Both the position numbers and the translations under genes were made by a program. From Nocardioides agri (GTDB lineage: Bacteria > Actinomycetota > Actinomycetes > Propionibacteriales > Nocardioidaceae): DNA of 64,000 nt. The DNA is taken from assembly GCF_013778305.1 (NCBI RefSeq), contig NZ_JACEIC010000002.1, positions 124,001 to 188,000 on the forward strand. Direction: 5' to 3'. Numbering within the stretch: position 1 is the first letter of the stretch; every line of letters begins with the position of its first letter. Below, piece after piece: positions 1-7,827 of the stretch. The notes under the pieces were generated by a model that saw only the letters and a program-made list of their open reading frames with translations, was not told the origin of the DNA and did not search any database.

Positions 1-309
1 TGGGCGGTGGAGATCGCCTTCGGCCGAACGGGCGAGGAGGTCCGCTGGCTGATCGGTCGGGAGCTGCTCATGGTCGGCCGCACCGACCCCGTCGGCGAGG
101 GCGACGTGCTGGTGTCGCCGAGCATCGACGAGCGGGGGCGCGCCTCGGTGATCCTCGAGCTGTGCTCGCCCAGCGGCCGGCTGATCGCGCAGCTGTCCAC
201 CAGGGAGCTCACGGCGTTCCTGGACCGCACGGTCGCAGCAGTGCCACCCGGCACCGAGCAGGTCGACCTCGACAGGCTGGTCGCAGCCCTCGTCTCAGCC
301 TCCGAGTAG
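1..309 (+). CDS. SsgA-like sporulation/cell-division protein, 5' end cut by the window
   Basis: The reading frame is open from base 1, so the gene starts upstream; the first GTG inside the window (7) is probably internal. The visible 102 codons resemble the C-terminal three quarters of SsgA-like proteins (about 135 aa). They show the VRWLIGRELL block, then the GEGDVLVSPS block, then SPSGRLIAQL, and a Leu-rich end after VPPGTE. Members of this actinobacterial family guide septum placement and cell-wall remodelling, together with FtsZ in Streptomyces. That is family knowledge; nothing here shows which SsgA-like subgroup this is. The stop codon overlaps the 3' end of the convergent pabC gene by 15 bases, so the two transcripts collide. 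Confidence 0.7.
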   Translation, partial: WAVEIAFGRTGEEVRWLIGRELLMVGRTDPVGEGDVLVSPSIDERGRASVILELCSPSGRLIAQLSTRELTAFLDRTVAAVPPGTEQVDLDRLVAALVSASE

Positions 310-1116
310 CTCCGGCTCGCGCTGGCGCCAGAGCGCGGCCACCTCGGCCGTGACCGGCCCGGGAGCTGCCAGAGGGCGGCCGTCCCAGCTCGCCACCGCC
401 TGCACGTCACGGGTGGTCGAGGCGAGGAACACCTCGGTGGCGTCGGCCACCACCTCGATCGGCTCGTCGACCTCGCGGCCGCCGTACCACTCCAGGATCA
501 GCGCCCGGGTCACCCCGGCCAGGCAGCCGCTCGCCAGCGTCGGCGTGCGCAGCTCGCCGTCGACCACGTAGAAGACGTTGGAGCCGGTGCCCTCGCACAG
601 GTGACCTGCCAGGTTGGCGAAGATCGCCTCGCTGGCGCCAGCCTCGCGGGCCACGGCGAGCGCGACGACGTTCTCGGCGTACGACGTCGACTTCACGCCG
701 GCGAGCGCCCCGCGCTCGTTGCGCGGCCAGGGCACCGTCACCACCGCGGTCGTCTCGGACCAGGGCGCCATCGCGTCGGCGGCCACCACGACGGTGGGCG
801 GCGCGTCCCCGCGGCCCGACCCCATCGGCGCCGGCCCACCCGTCACGGTGATCCGCAGCCGTCCGAGCGGCAGGTCGGCGCCGTCGAGGACAGCGGCCAC
901 CCCACGGCGTACGTCGTCGTCGTCGACCCCGGTCAACCCGAGCGCCTCGGCCGACCGCTGCAGCCGAGCCAGGTGCCGGTCGAGCGCGAACGGCCGACCG
1001 TGGACGACCTTGATCGCCTCGAACACCCCGTCGCCGACGGTGAGCCCGTGGTCGGTCACGGACACCGCCGGTCCGGTCGGGTCGGCGAGCAGAGCACCGT
1101 TCAACCACACGCGCAT
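295..1116 (-). CDS. pabC: Aminodeoxychorismate lyase / class IV aminotransferase
   Basis: This is a 273-residue fold-type IV PLP enzyme. The likely PLP lysine is K142 in the block VKSTSYAENV, followed by LCEGTGSNVFYV and the cofactor-phosphate loop SGCLAGVTR. That combination is typical of actinobacterial 4-amino-4-deoxychorismate lyases, which release pyruvate to give p-aminobenzoate for folate. Branched-chain or D-amino-acid aminotransferases share the fold, so the substrate is inferred. No pabA or pabB lies nearby. The ATG has no clear Shine-Dalgarno sequence; a TAGGGT hexamer ends six bases upstream, which suggests a leaderless transcript. Confidence 0.75.
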   Translation of the reverse strand: MRVWLNGALLADPTGPAVSVTDHGLTVGDGVFEAIKVVHGRPFALDRHLARLQRSAEALGLTGVDDDDVRRGVAAVLDGADLPLGRLRITVTGGPAPMGSGRGDAPPTVVVAADAMAPWSETTAVVTVPWPRNERGALAGVKSTSYAENVVALAVAREAGASEAIFANLAGHLCEGTGSNVFYVVDGELRTPTLASGCLAGVTRALILEWYGGREVDEPIEVVADATEVFLASTTRDVQAVASWDGRPLAAPGPVTAEVAALWRQREPELLGG

Positions 1117-1122
1117 GCCGTC

Positions 1123-1128
1123 ACCCTA
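1123..1128 (-). promoter_or_regulatory. -10 element (TAGGGT) of a leaderless pabC transcript
   Basis: On the minus strand TAGGGT is separated from the pabC ATG by six bases, the spacing expected if transcription starts at or next to the A of ATG. No -35 element is obvious. Confidence 0.5.
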
Positions 1129-1181
1129 GGCGCGCAGCGGGCGCCCGACCGATGCCGCAACTCGCCCGAGGGGGGTGGATT

Positions 1182-1209
1182 TTGCATGGTCTGGGGCATC
1201 GGCTACTGT
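1182..1209 (+). promoter_or_regulatory. Promoter of the tRNA operon
   Basis: TTGCAT (1182-1187) and TACTGT (1204-1209) are separated by 16 bases, close to the vegetative sigma consensus. They lie about 40 bases before the first tRNA, as expected for a short trimmed 5' leader. Confidence 0.55.
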
Positions 1210-1248
1210 TCTGACCGCACGCCGACCGGGTGACCGGACGGAGCGCAA

Positions 1249-1321
1249 GCGGACGTAGCTCAGTTGGTAGAGCGCAACCTTGCCAAGGTTGAGGTCGCGA
1301 GTTCGAGCCTCGTCGTCCGCT
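1249..1321 (+). tRNA. tRNA-Gly (GCC)
   Basis: The cloverleaf is complete. The acceptor GCGGACG pairs with CGTCCGC, the anticodon stem CAACC pairs with GGTTG, and the loop TTGCCAA carries anticodon GCC at 1282-1284. The T-arm contains GTTCGAG. The CCA end is not encoded. It is the first of three tRNA genes in one transcript. Confidence 0.95.
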
Positions 1322-1352
1322 CGGAGAGGTCTCTCCCAGGTTTGGCCTCCAC

Positions 1353-1426
1353 GGTGGGTTGGCCGAGAGGCGAGGCAACGGACTGCAAATCCGTGTACAC
1401 GGGTTCAAATCCCGTACCCACCTCCA
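1353..1426 (+). tRNA. tRNA-Cys (GCA)
   Basis: The acceptor GGTGGGT pairs with ACCCACC. The anticodon stem ACGGA/TCCGT encloses CTGCAAA with anticodon GCA at 1385-1387. The T-arm has GGTTCAAATCC. Discriminator T is followed by an encoded CCA (1424-1426). The gene lies 31 bases after tRNA-Gly. Confidence 0.95.
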
Positions 1427-1454
1427 TGCAGTCCCTCCCCACAATTCAAGACCC

Positions 1455-1529
1455 GGGCGATTGGCGCAGCGGTAGCGCGCTTCCTTGACACGGAAGAGGT
1501 CACTGGTTCAAACCCAGTATCGCCCACCA
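1455..1529 (+). tRNA. tRNA-Val (GAC)
   Basis: The acceptor GGGCGAT pairs with ATCGCCC. The anticodon stem CTTCC/GGAAG encloses TTGACAC with anticodon GAC at 1487-1489. The T-arm has GGTTCAAACC. Discriminator A is followed by an encoded CCA (1527-1529). It is the last tRNA of the operon and is followed at once by a terminator hairpin. Confidence 0.95.
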
Positions 1530-1536
1530 GCAACGT

Positions 1537-1574
1537 AAGACCCCTGACCTGCGGAGACGCAGTCCAGGGGTCTT
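1537..1574 (+). terminator. Terminator of the tRNA operon
   Basis: AAGACCCCTG (1537-1546) pairs perfectly with CAGGGGTCTT (1565-1574), and the loop holds an inner CTGCG/CGCAG stem (1549-1562). The run of T is weak, as is common in high-GC actinobacteria. It starts eight bases after the encoded CCA of tRNA-Val. Confidence 0.8.
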
Positions 1575-1717
1575 GTGCATGTCCATCCGTGTCGGACCGT
1601 GCGCCCCTCTCGAAAGAGCCGAGTCGCCTCGAGAAGTGGGAGACCGAGCGAGTCGCCGCCGGAGTGACGCGCCGCACGGGAGGTGTCGGCGATCACCGCA
1701 CCGGGTATCACCAGCGC

Positions 1718-1918
1718 ATGAACTCCGAGTTCCTGAGCTGGGAGGTCGCTCGGTGCCCAGCCTGTGGGCGACGGTCGATGGTCGTCACCTACGAAGGGCT
1801 GGCCGACCCCGCCCGACCCGAGGTGGCGGTCGTGTGGCTGCCGACCCACGGCGCCTGCGAGCACGGGTGCGACACGCACGACCACATGCTGCCGGGGCTC
1901 TCCCACGACGCCGCCTGA
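1718..1918 (+). CDS. Small Cys/His-rich hypothetical protein (66 aa)
   Basis: I do not recognise this gene. The ATG at 1718 opens a 66-residue frame. It has a CPAC pair near residue 12, a second cluster CEHGCDTHDH near residue 46, and hydrophobic beta-like stretches between them. Two Cys pairs at that distance suggest a small zinc-ribbon fold, but this is inference. No strong Shine-Dalgarno sequence is visible. It lies between the tRNA terminator and the convergent sensor kinase. Codon use is GC-biased at third positions in this frame, which supports real coding. Confidence 0.55.
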   Translation: MNSEFLSWEVARCPACGRRSMVVTYEGLADPARPEVAVVWLPTHGACEHGCDTHDHMLPGLSHDAA

Positions 1919-1930
1919 CCCGCCCCTCGG

Positions 1931-3973
1931 TCAGTCGTCGTACGCCGGGAGGGTGAAGCGGAAGACCGACCCCTGCCCGACGGGGTTCGGCAGGGCCTCG
2001 ATGGTGCCGCCGTGCCGGGTGACGATCCGCCGCACGATGGAGAGGCCCAGCCCGCTCCCCTCGTAGTCCTGGAAGTGCGCCCGGTGGAACTCCTCGAAGA
2101 TCCGCTGCCGGTCCTCCTCGAGCACGCCGATCCCGTTGTCGTGCACCTCGACGGTCACCAGCCGGGCGTCGCTGCGGTGCCCGATCACCGCCACCTTCGG
2201 TTCCTCCCCGGGCGCGACGTACTTGAGCGCGTTGCCGATCAGGTTGTCGAGGACCTGCCGGACGAGGACCGGGTCGCCGAGCACGGCCGGCACCGGCTCC
2301 GAGCTGACCAGACCGTCGGCGTGCTGGGCCGCGGCGACCTCGCTGACCAGGGCAGCGACGTCGATCGGCCTGACGTCGAGGTTGCGCGCGCTGCTGGTGG
2401 CGTGCGCCAGGAGGTCGCGGATCAGCTCCCGCATCCGGCGTGAGGAGGACCGGACGCGGGAGACGAACTCCTGTGTGAGCTGGGTGTCGAGCGCTCCGGC
2501 GTCCAGCTCGTCAGCGATCATGTCGGTCCACCCGTCGATCGCGGCGAGCGGGTTGCGCAGGTCGTGGGCGACGACGCCGGCGAACGCCGCGAGCTCCTCG
2601 CGGTGGGCGTGCTCGCTGGTGCTGTCACGGAGCAGCACCATCGCCCGGTTGCGGTCGTGGGCGTCGTCGTGCGGCAGGGGGATGGCCGAGACCGTGAGCA
2701 CCCGCTCCCCCACGTTCGCCACCCGCACGACCACCAGCTCGCCCTCGACGCGCTCGCCGCGCAGCGCCCGGGCGGTGGGCCGCTCGGCGGCGGTCATCTC
2801 CACGCCGTCGATGGTCCAGCTGGTCATCGAGAACCGGGACTGGGTGCTGAGCTGGTCACCGAGCCCGAGGATCCTGGCCGCTGCGTCGTTGTGGACCAGG
2901 AGGTCGCCGGTCTCGTCCACGACGAGGACGCCCTCGGTCATCGACCCGATGACCGCGGCGCGCACGCTCTCCTCGTAGCTCACCTCCTCCTGTGCCCGGC
3001 GCAGCGCGTCGGCGAGCGCCTGCCGCTCGTCGCGACCGGTCGCGATCGCCAGGCCGGTGATCGCGATCGTCGCGATGTAGAACTGGGCGATCAGGAACCC
3101 GACCTCGATGTCCTCCACCGCCGCGAACGGGCCGATCCCCCGGAGTGTGAGCGCCATCGTCGCGAGGCCCACCACGAACGAGTGCGCCGCGCTGAGCAGG
3201 GTCGTGAACCGGGCGCCGAACCACACGGTCGCGGCGAGGAGGGGGAAGGCCAGCGGCAGCTCCTCGAGGCTGAACGCCAGGCCGTACATGACGACCGTGA
3301 AGAGGGCAGCGGCCAGCAGCTCCAGCGGGCCGGCGTCCGGTCCCCGGAGTGAGGGGCGCGGCCCCGGCGAGGTGATGCGGTGCCCGACCATGATCGCGAG
3401 CGGTACGACGACGAGGGCGCTCCCGAGGTTGCGCCCGAACCACAGCAGGCTGTCCACCGGGTCGAACGCGAGCCCGAGCGACGGGACCGCGGCGGACGCG
3501 GCGACACCGACCACGGCCCCGATCCCCAGCGCGAGGAAGAGCGTCCCGCCGAGTCGGGCGATCGTCCGCGGGGTGTCGAGCCCCCGGCTGCCTCCGCACC
3601 CCCACACCTCCGGGCACCAGCGGCGCAGCAGGGCGACCGCGAGCCACGTCTGAACGACGTTCGAGACCGCGAACACGGCGGCGAGGGCCGGCTCGGCACC
3701 GACGAGGAGGTTGACGAGGTAGAGCGCGCCGGCCATCAGCAGGCTGTCGATCGACACCACTCGCGCCCCGCGGACCAGCAGCCACACGATCGGCAGGCCG
3801 CCCGCCGGCCAGAGCTCGCTGGCGAACACCGACCCGGCGAGCTCGCCGTCGCGGGTGAGGATGCAGAGCCCCAGGATCAGCGCTGCGCAGACAATGCCGA
3901 AGCCCAGGCCGGCGTACTCACGCGACCTCGTCCGCACACGCGGCAGCGCGCTGCCGTCAGGGCCCCCACCCAC
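1931..3973 (-). CDS. MASE1-type membrane sensor histidine kinase
   Basis: This is a 680-residue hybrid of an eight-or-so-helix MASE1-like membrane sensor (about residues 20-310), a PAS-like domain (about 335-450), a HisKA dimerisation helix and a HATPase domain. The phospho-acceptor is H470 in AGVVAHDLRNPLAA. The ATPase shows an N-box (NLIGNALKYV), a G1 box (DNGIGV) and a G2 box (GSGLGLSIV). MASE1 domains are widespread membrane sensors of unknown ligand. No response regulator is adjacent, so the partner must be elsewhere. The GTG start is supported by TACCCT seven bases upstream and no Shine-Dalgarno sequence. Confidence 0.85.
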   Translation of the reverse strand: MGGGPDGSALPRVRTRSREYAGLGFGIVCAALILGLCILTRDGELAGSVFASELWPAGGLPIVWLLVRGARVVSIDSLLMAGALYLVNLLVGAEPALAAVFAVSNVVQTWLAVALLRRWCPEVWGCGGSRGLDTPRTIARLGGTLFLALGIGAVVGVAASAAVPSLGLAFDPVDSLLWFGRNLGSALVVVPLAIMVGHRITSPGPRPSLRGPDAGPLELLAAALFTVVMYGLAFSLEELPLAFPLLAATVWFGARFTTLLSAAHSFVVGLATMALTLRGIGPFAAVEDIEVGFLIAQFYIATIAITGLAIATGRDERQALADALRRAQEEVSYEESVRAAVIGSMTEGVLVVDETGDLLVHNDAAARILGLGDQLSTQSRFSMTSWTIDGVEMTAAERPTARALRGERVEGELVVVRVANVGERVLTVSAIPLPHDDAHDRNRAMVLLRDSTSEHAHREELAAFAGVVAHDLRNPLAAIDGWTDMIADELDAGALDTQLTQEFVSRVRSSSRRMRELIRDLLAHATSSARNLDVRPIDVAALVSEVAAAQHADGLVSSEPVPAVLGDPVLVRQVLDNLIGNALKYVAPGEEPKVAVIGHRSDARLVTVEVHDNGIGVLEEDRQRIFEEFHRAHFQDYEGSGLGLSIVRRIVTRHGGTIEALPNPVGQGSVFRFTLPAYDD

Positions 3974-3980
3974 GCCGAGC

Positions 3981-3986
3981 AGGGTA
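3981..3986 (-). promoter_or_regulatory. -10 element (TACCCT) of a leaderless kinase transcript
   Basis: TACCCT on the minus strand ends seven bases before the GTG start of the MASE1 kinase, matching the leaderless layout seen at many genes here. Confidence 0.45.
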
Positions 3987-4022
3987 GTCCGGCCCGGTCA
4001 CGGAATGTGGGGAACCGCGCGA

Positions 4023-5126
4023 TTACGGCTCGTCGGTCGCGAACTCCTCGTTGTGCGTGCCCGGCCGGGGCGCCCACGGCAGCTCGCGCGCCGGGCGTAC
4101 GACGATGAGGCGGTCGCCGCGGGCCAGCTGGGTGACCACCGGGTCGAAGTAGCGGTAGACCCGCTCGTCGCGGACCACGGCGATGACCTGGTCGGGCAGC
4201 TGCTGGGGCTGCTTGCCGACCTCGGAGACGATCAGCTCCCGCTCGGCGACCTCGAGGCCCTCGCCGTAGGTGAGCAGGTCCTCCATCACCGTGCCGAGCG
4301 TCGGCGACAGGGAGGAGAGGCCCAGCAGGCGGCCCACCGCGTCGGAGGAGGTGATGACGGAGTTGGCGCCCGACTGGCGCATCAGCGCGACGTTCTCCTG
4401 CTCGCGCACCGCGGCCACGATCCACACGTCCGGGTTCAGCTGGCGCACCGTGAGGGTGGCCAGCACGTTGGAGTCGTCACGGTCGGTCGTGATGATGACC
4501 TGCTCGGCCTCGCTGACGCCCGCGCGGCGCAGCACGTCCCGCCGGGTGGCGTCGCCGGTGACGACCGCGAGCCCGTCGGCGTGCGCCTCCTGGAGCGCGG
4601 CCGCGCCCGGGTCCACGATGATGATGCCCTCGCGGTCGAGCCCGTTGTTGATGAGTGTGTCGACGGCCGCTCGGCCCTTGGTGCCGTAGCCGATCACCAC
4701 CACGTGGGACTTCATGTTCTTCCTCCATCGGGCGTTCCGGAAGTGCTCGCGGCCCTGGGAGGCGAGCACCTCGATGGTCGTCCCGATCAACAGCACCAGG
4801 AACGCGATGCGCAGCGGGGTGATGACGAACGCGTTGATCATCCGCGCGTGCGGGGCGACGGGCGCGATGTCGCCGTAGCCGGTCGTGCTCAGCGTGACCG
4901 TCGTGTAGTAGATCGAGTCGACCAGGTCGACGCCGAAGTTCGGCGGGTCGTTGCCGTCGCGGTACGCCGTGCGGTCGACGTAGACGATCAGCACGGTGAC
5001 GATGAGGATCCCCGCCGCCAGCAGCAGCCGGCGGCTCAGCTGCCACCACGGGGACGCCGTGCTCGCCGGCAGCGACAGCTGCCCGCGGACCCGTCCCTGG
5101 GTGATGTCGCTCGAATCGTCCGGCAC
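4023..5126 (-). CDS. TrkA-N/RCK-gated potassium channel
   Basis: This 367-residue protein has two membrane helices flanking a pore loop with the selectivity filter TTGYGD (LSTTGYGDIAP). It then has a Rossmann RCK domain opening with the nucleotide-binding motif VVVIGYGTKGRA, and a C-terminal TrkA-C-like part. The architecture is that of MthK/Kch-like ligand-gated K+ channels, so passive K+ flux gated by a cytosolic nucleotide or ion is inferred. A longer frame begins inside the upstream gene. I prefer the GTG at 5126 because TAGATT lies seven bases before it and the upstream residues are low-complexity Arg/Ser. It starts 10 bases after the end of the YihY gene. Confidence 0.85.
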   Translation of the reverse strand: MPDDSSDITQGRVRGQLSLPASTASPWWQLSRRLLLAAGILIVTVLIVYVDRTAYRDGNDPPNFGVDLVDSIYYTTVTLSTTGYGDIAPVAPHARMINAFVITPLRIAFLVLLIGTTIEVLASQGREHFRNARWRKNMKSHVVVIGYGTKGRAAVDTLINNGLDREGIIIVDPGAAALQEAHADGLAVVTGDATRRDVLRRAGVSEAEQVIITTDRDDSNVLATLTVRQLNPDVWIVAAVREQENVALMRQSGANSVITSSDAVGRLLGLSSLSPTLGTVMEDLLTYGEGLEVAERELIVSEVGKQPQQLPDQVIAVVRDERVYRYFDPVVTQLARGDRLIVVRPARELPWAPRPGTHNEEFATDEP

Positions 5127-5133
5127 GGTCGTG

Positions 5134-5139
5134 AATCTA
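5134..5139 (-). promoter_or_regulatory. -10 element (TAGATT) of the K+ channel gene
   Basis: TAGATT on the minus strand lies seven bases before the chosen GTG and overlaps the last codons of the upstream gene. The channel may therefore be transcribed alone as well as by read-through. Confidence 0.45.
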
Positions 5140-6123
5140 GTGGGTGTCCGGTCGGGCACCGAGGCGGCGTAGCCGTTGCACCAGCTCCGATCGCGCCAGC
5201 ACCGTCGAGGCCTGCGGGAAGACGGTGTCGAACGAGGCGTTGACCGCGGCACCGACGAGCACCGCGATCGAGACGAGGTAGAGCCACAGCAGCACCGCGA
5301 TCGGCGCGGCGAGCGGGCCGTAGATCGACCCGGAGCCGGTCGCGGTGACTGTCAGGAACCACCGGAGTAGGAACGAGCCGAAGATCCAGCAGCCGAGGGC
5401 GAAGGTCGCGCCCGGCAGGTTGAAGCTCCAGTTGGTCCGCACCGGCACGGACACGTGGTAGAGCGTCGCCAGGAAGCAGATGCTGATCAGGACGACGACC
5501 GGCCAGTAGAAGTGGATGAGGAGGTCGAGCCGCTCCGGCAGCCAGTCCTGCACCAGGTCCGGGCCCGCGACCACCAGCGGGATCATGAAGACCGCCAGCA
5601 CCATCGACACGACGTAGAGCAGGAACGACAGCGCGCGCGCCTTGACGATCCCGCGGTGCCCGCCCAGCCCGTGCATGATCGTGATGGTGTCGACGAAGAC
5701 GTGCAGCGCACGCGAGCCCGACCACAGCGCGAGGATGAAGCCGAGCGAGATCACGTCGAAGCGGCCCGGCCGGAGCACGTCGTCGATCGTGGGCACGATG
5801 ATCGTGTTGACCGCGTCCTGGGTGAGCGCCTGCGCGGACAGGTCGATGACGGCGACCCGCACCTGCTCGACCTGGTCGGGGCTGAACTGGTCGGCGACGA
5901 AGCCGATCGCGCCGGCCAGCGCGAAGATCAGCGGCGGCACGGAGAGCACCGCGAAGAACGCCGCCTCGCCGGCCAGGCCGGTCACCCGGTAGCGCAGGCA
6001 CGACCCGACCGTCGTCACCAGCAGCCGCCACACGAGCTCCGCCTGGACCCGCAGCCAGAGGCCCAGGCGGTCGGCGAGAGCGGACGCGGGTTCCCGGGAC
6101 TCCGCACGCTCCGCCGCAGGCAT
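5137..6123 (-). CDS. YihY/BrkB family inner-membrane protein
   Basis: This 328-residue protein has about six membrane helices. The family hallmark region GEAAFFAVLSVPPLIFALAG lies near residue 52, and later helices include a YGPLAAPIAVLLWLYLVS-type segment. YihY/BrkB proteins were once called ribonuclease BN. They are integral membrane proteins of uncertain function, with some suggested as transporters. The C-terminus is Arg-rich and cytosolic. The ATG is preceded six bases upstream by TACGGT. The divergent acyl-CoA dehydrogenase gene starts only 17 bases away, with its own -10 overlapping this one. Confidence 0.85.
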   Translation of the reverse strand: MPAAERAESREPASALADRLGLWLRVQAELVWRLLVTTVGSCLRYRVTGLAGEAAFFAVLSVPPLIFALAGAIGFVADQFSPDQVEQVRVAVIDLSAQALTQDAVNTIIVPTIDDVLRPGRFDVISLGFILALWSGSRALHVFVDTITIMHGLGGHRGIVKARALSFLLYVVSMVLAVFMIPLVVAGPDLVQDWLPERLDLLIHFYWPVVVLISICFLATLYHVSVPVRTNWSFNLPGATFALGCWIFGSFLLRWFLTVTATGSGSIYGPLAAPIAVLLWLYLVSIAVLVGAAVNASFDTVFPQASTVLARSELVQRLRRLGARPDTH

Positions 6124-6128
6124 GGATC

Positions 6129-6135
6129 TACCGTA
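6129..6135. promoter_or_regulatory. Overlapping divergent -10 elements between yihY and aidB-like genes
   Basis: The 17-bp gap 6124-6140 holds TACCGT on the plus strand (6129-6134, six bases before ATG 6141) and TACGGT on the minus strand (6130-6135, six bases before the ATG at 6123). They share five base pairs. If both are used, two RNA polymerases cannot open the same DNA together, so expression of the two leaderless genes would be mutually exclusive at any instant. Confidence 0.5.
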
Positions 6136-6140
6136 AGCAC

Positions 6141-7787
6141 ATGGCTTCCGACATCCGGGTAACGACGAACCAAGCCCCGCCGCTGGTTGGTCACAATGTG
6201 GTCACCGCCGACGCCGCCCTCGTCGAGGCGGTCGCCCGCCACGCCGCACCCGAGGTCGTCGACGACATCGCCCCGATCGGAGCGCTCGCCGGCACCGCCG
6301 AGGGCCGTGAGCACGGGATGCTGGCCAACGAGCACCACCCGCGCCTGACGCCGTACGACCGCTACGGCAACCGCATCGACGAGGTCGAGTTCCACCCGTC
6401 GTGGCACTGGCTGATGGAGCGCGCGGTCGGCCAGGGCCTGGCCGCGGCCCCGTGGGAGTCCGACTCGCCGCACGCGCACGTGCGCCGCGCCGCCGGCTTC
6501 ATGGCGTGGTCGCACACCGAGCCCGGTCACGGCTGCCCGATCTCGATGACGTACGCCGCGGTGCCCGCGCTGCGGGCCGACGACGCACTGGCGAAGGAGT
6601 GGACGCCCCTGCTGGCCTCGCTGTCCTACGACCCGGGCGTCCGCGCCGCGTCGGGCAAGCGCGGCGCGCTGGCCGGCATGGGCATGACCGAGAAGCAGGG
6701 CGGCTCCGACGTGCGCGCCAACGTCACCGAGGCGCGGCGTACCTCCGTCGACGGCGAGTACACCCTGCACGGCCACAAGTGGTTCACCTCGGCACCCATG
6801 AACGACGTCTTCCTGGTGCTCGCGCAGGCCGAGGGCGGGGTGACCTGCTTCGTGGTGCCGCGGGTGCTGGCCGACGGCACCCGCAACCGCCTCGACGTCG
6901 TCCGGCTCAAGGACAAGCTCGGCAACCGCTCCAACGCGTCCTCGGAGCTCGAGTTCGAGGGCACGGTCGCGCACCGGCTCGGCGACGAGGGCCGGGGGGT
7001 GCGCACGATCATCGAGATGGTCGCCGCGACCCGGCTCGACTGCGTGCTCGGCTCCACGTCGCTGATGCGGCGCGCCGTCAACGAGGCGACCTGGCACACG
7101 GCGCACCGCTCGGCCTTCGGCTCGCTGCTCGTCGACAAGCCGCTCATGCAGAACGTGCTCGCCGACCTCGCGGTCGAGGCGGAGGCCGCCACCGCGCTGG
7201 CGATCCGGCTCGCGGCGGCGGTCGACGACATCGCCGACCCGCACGAGGCGGCGCTGCGCCGGATCGCGCTGCCGCTGTCGAAGTTCTGGGTCTGCAAGCG
7301 CACGCCGGCGCTGGTCGCCGAGGCATTGGAGTGCCTGGGCGGCAACGGGTACGTCGAGGAGTCCGGCATGCCGCTGCTCTACCGCGAGGCGCCGCTGAAC
7401 TCGGTCTGGGAGGGCTCGGGCAACGTCAACGCCCTCGACGTGCTGCGCGCCCTCGGTCGCGAGCCCGAGGTGCTCGACGCGTGGATCACCGAGGTCGGCC
7501 GAGCCCGCGGTGGCGACGTCCGCCTCGACCGCGCGATCGAGGACACACTGGCGCTGCTCGGCTCGCTCATGGGCGACCCGGCCTCGCTCGAGGTCAACGC
7601 GCGCCGGCTGGCCGTGCGGATGGCGCTGGTCCTCCAGGGATCGCTGCTCGTGCGGCACGCCCCCGCCGAGGTGGCCGACGTCTTCTGCGCCTCGCGGCTC
7701 GGCACGTCGTACGACGGCGTCTTCGGCACCCTCGACGGCGGCGACCTGCGGGCGATCGTCGACCGCGCGACGCCCGTGACCGCGTGA
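6141..7787 (+). CDS. AidB-like acyl-CoA dehydrogenase family protein
   Basis: This 548-residue flavoprotein has the acyl-CoA dehydrogenase fold plus the N-terminal extension of the AidB branch. The flavin-binding stretch GMGMTEKQGGSDVRAN lies near residues 174-189. FTSAPMNDVFLVLAQ follows, then LKDKLGNRSNASSELEF, and late in the protein ALECLGGNGYVEESG. E. coli AidB is induced by alkylation damage, binds DNA and has FAD; its true substrate is unsettled. A role in alkylation protection is therefore only inferred. It has a leaderless-type start and is divergent from yihY. Confidence 0.8.
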   Translation: MASDIRVTTNQAPPLVGHNVVTADAALVEAVARHAAPEVVDDIAPIGALAGTAEGREHGMLANEHHPRLTPYDRYGNRIDEVEFHPSWHWLMERAVGQGLAAAPWESDSPHAHVRRAAGFMAWSHTEPGHGCPISMTYAAVPALRADDALAKEWTPLLASLSYDPGVRAASGKRGALAGMGMTEKQGGSDVRANVTEARRTSVDGEYTLHGHKWFTSAPMNDVFLVLAQAEGGVTCFVVPRVLADGTRNRLDVVRLKDKLGNRSNASSELEFEGTVAHRLGDEGRGVRTIIEMVAATRLDCVLGSTSLMRRAVNEATWHTAHRSAFGSLLVDKPLMQNVLADLAVEAEAATALAIRLAAAVDDIADPHEAALRRIALPLSKFWVCKRTPALVAEALECLGGNGYVEESGMPLLYREAPLNSVWEGSGNVNALDVLRALGREPEVLDAWITEVGRARGGDVRLDRAIEDTLALLGSLMGDPASLEVNARRLAVRMALVLQGSLLVRHAPAEVADVFCASRLGTSYDGVFGTLDGGDLRAIVDRATPVTA

Positions 7788-7827
7788 GCAGCCTGCCCAT
7801 CGGTCAGCTTCGGCGTCTCGTGACCTG

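Noticed and set aside
1249-1529. tRNA attachment site for an integrated element
   Set aside because: No integrase gene and no repeated tRNA 3' end found downstream in the window.
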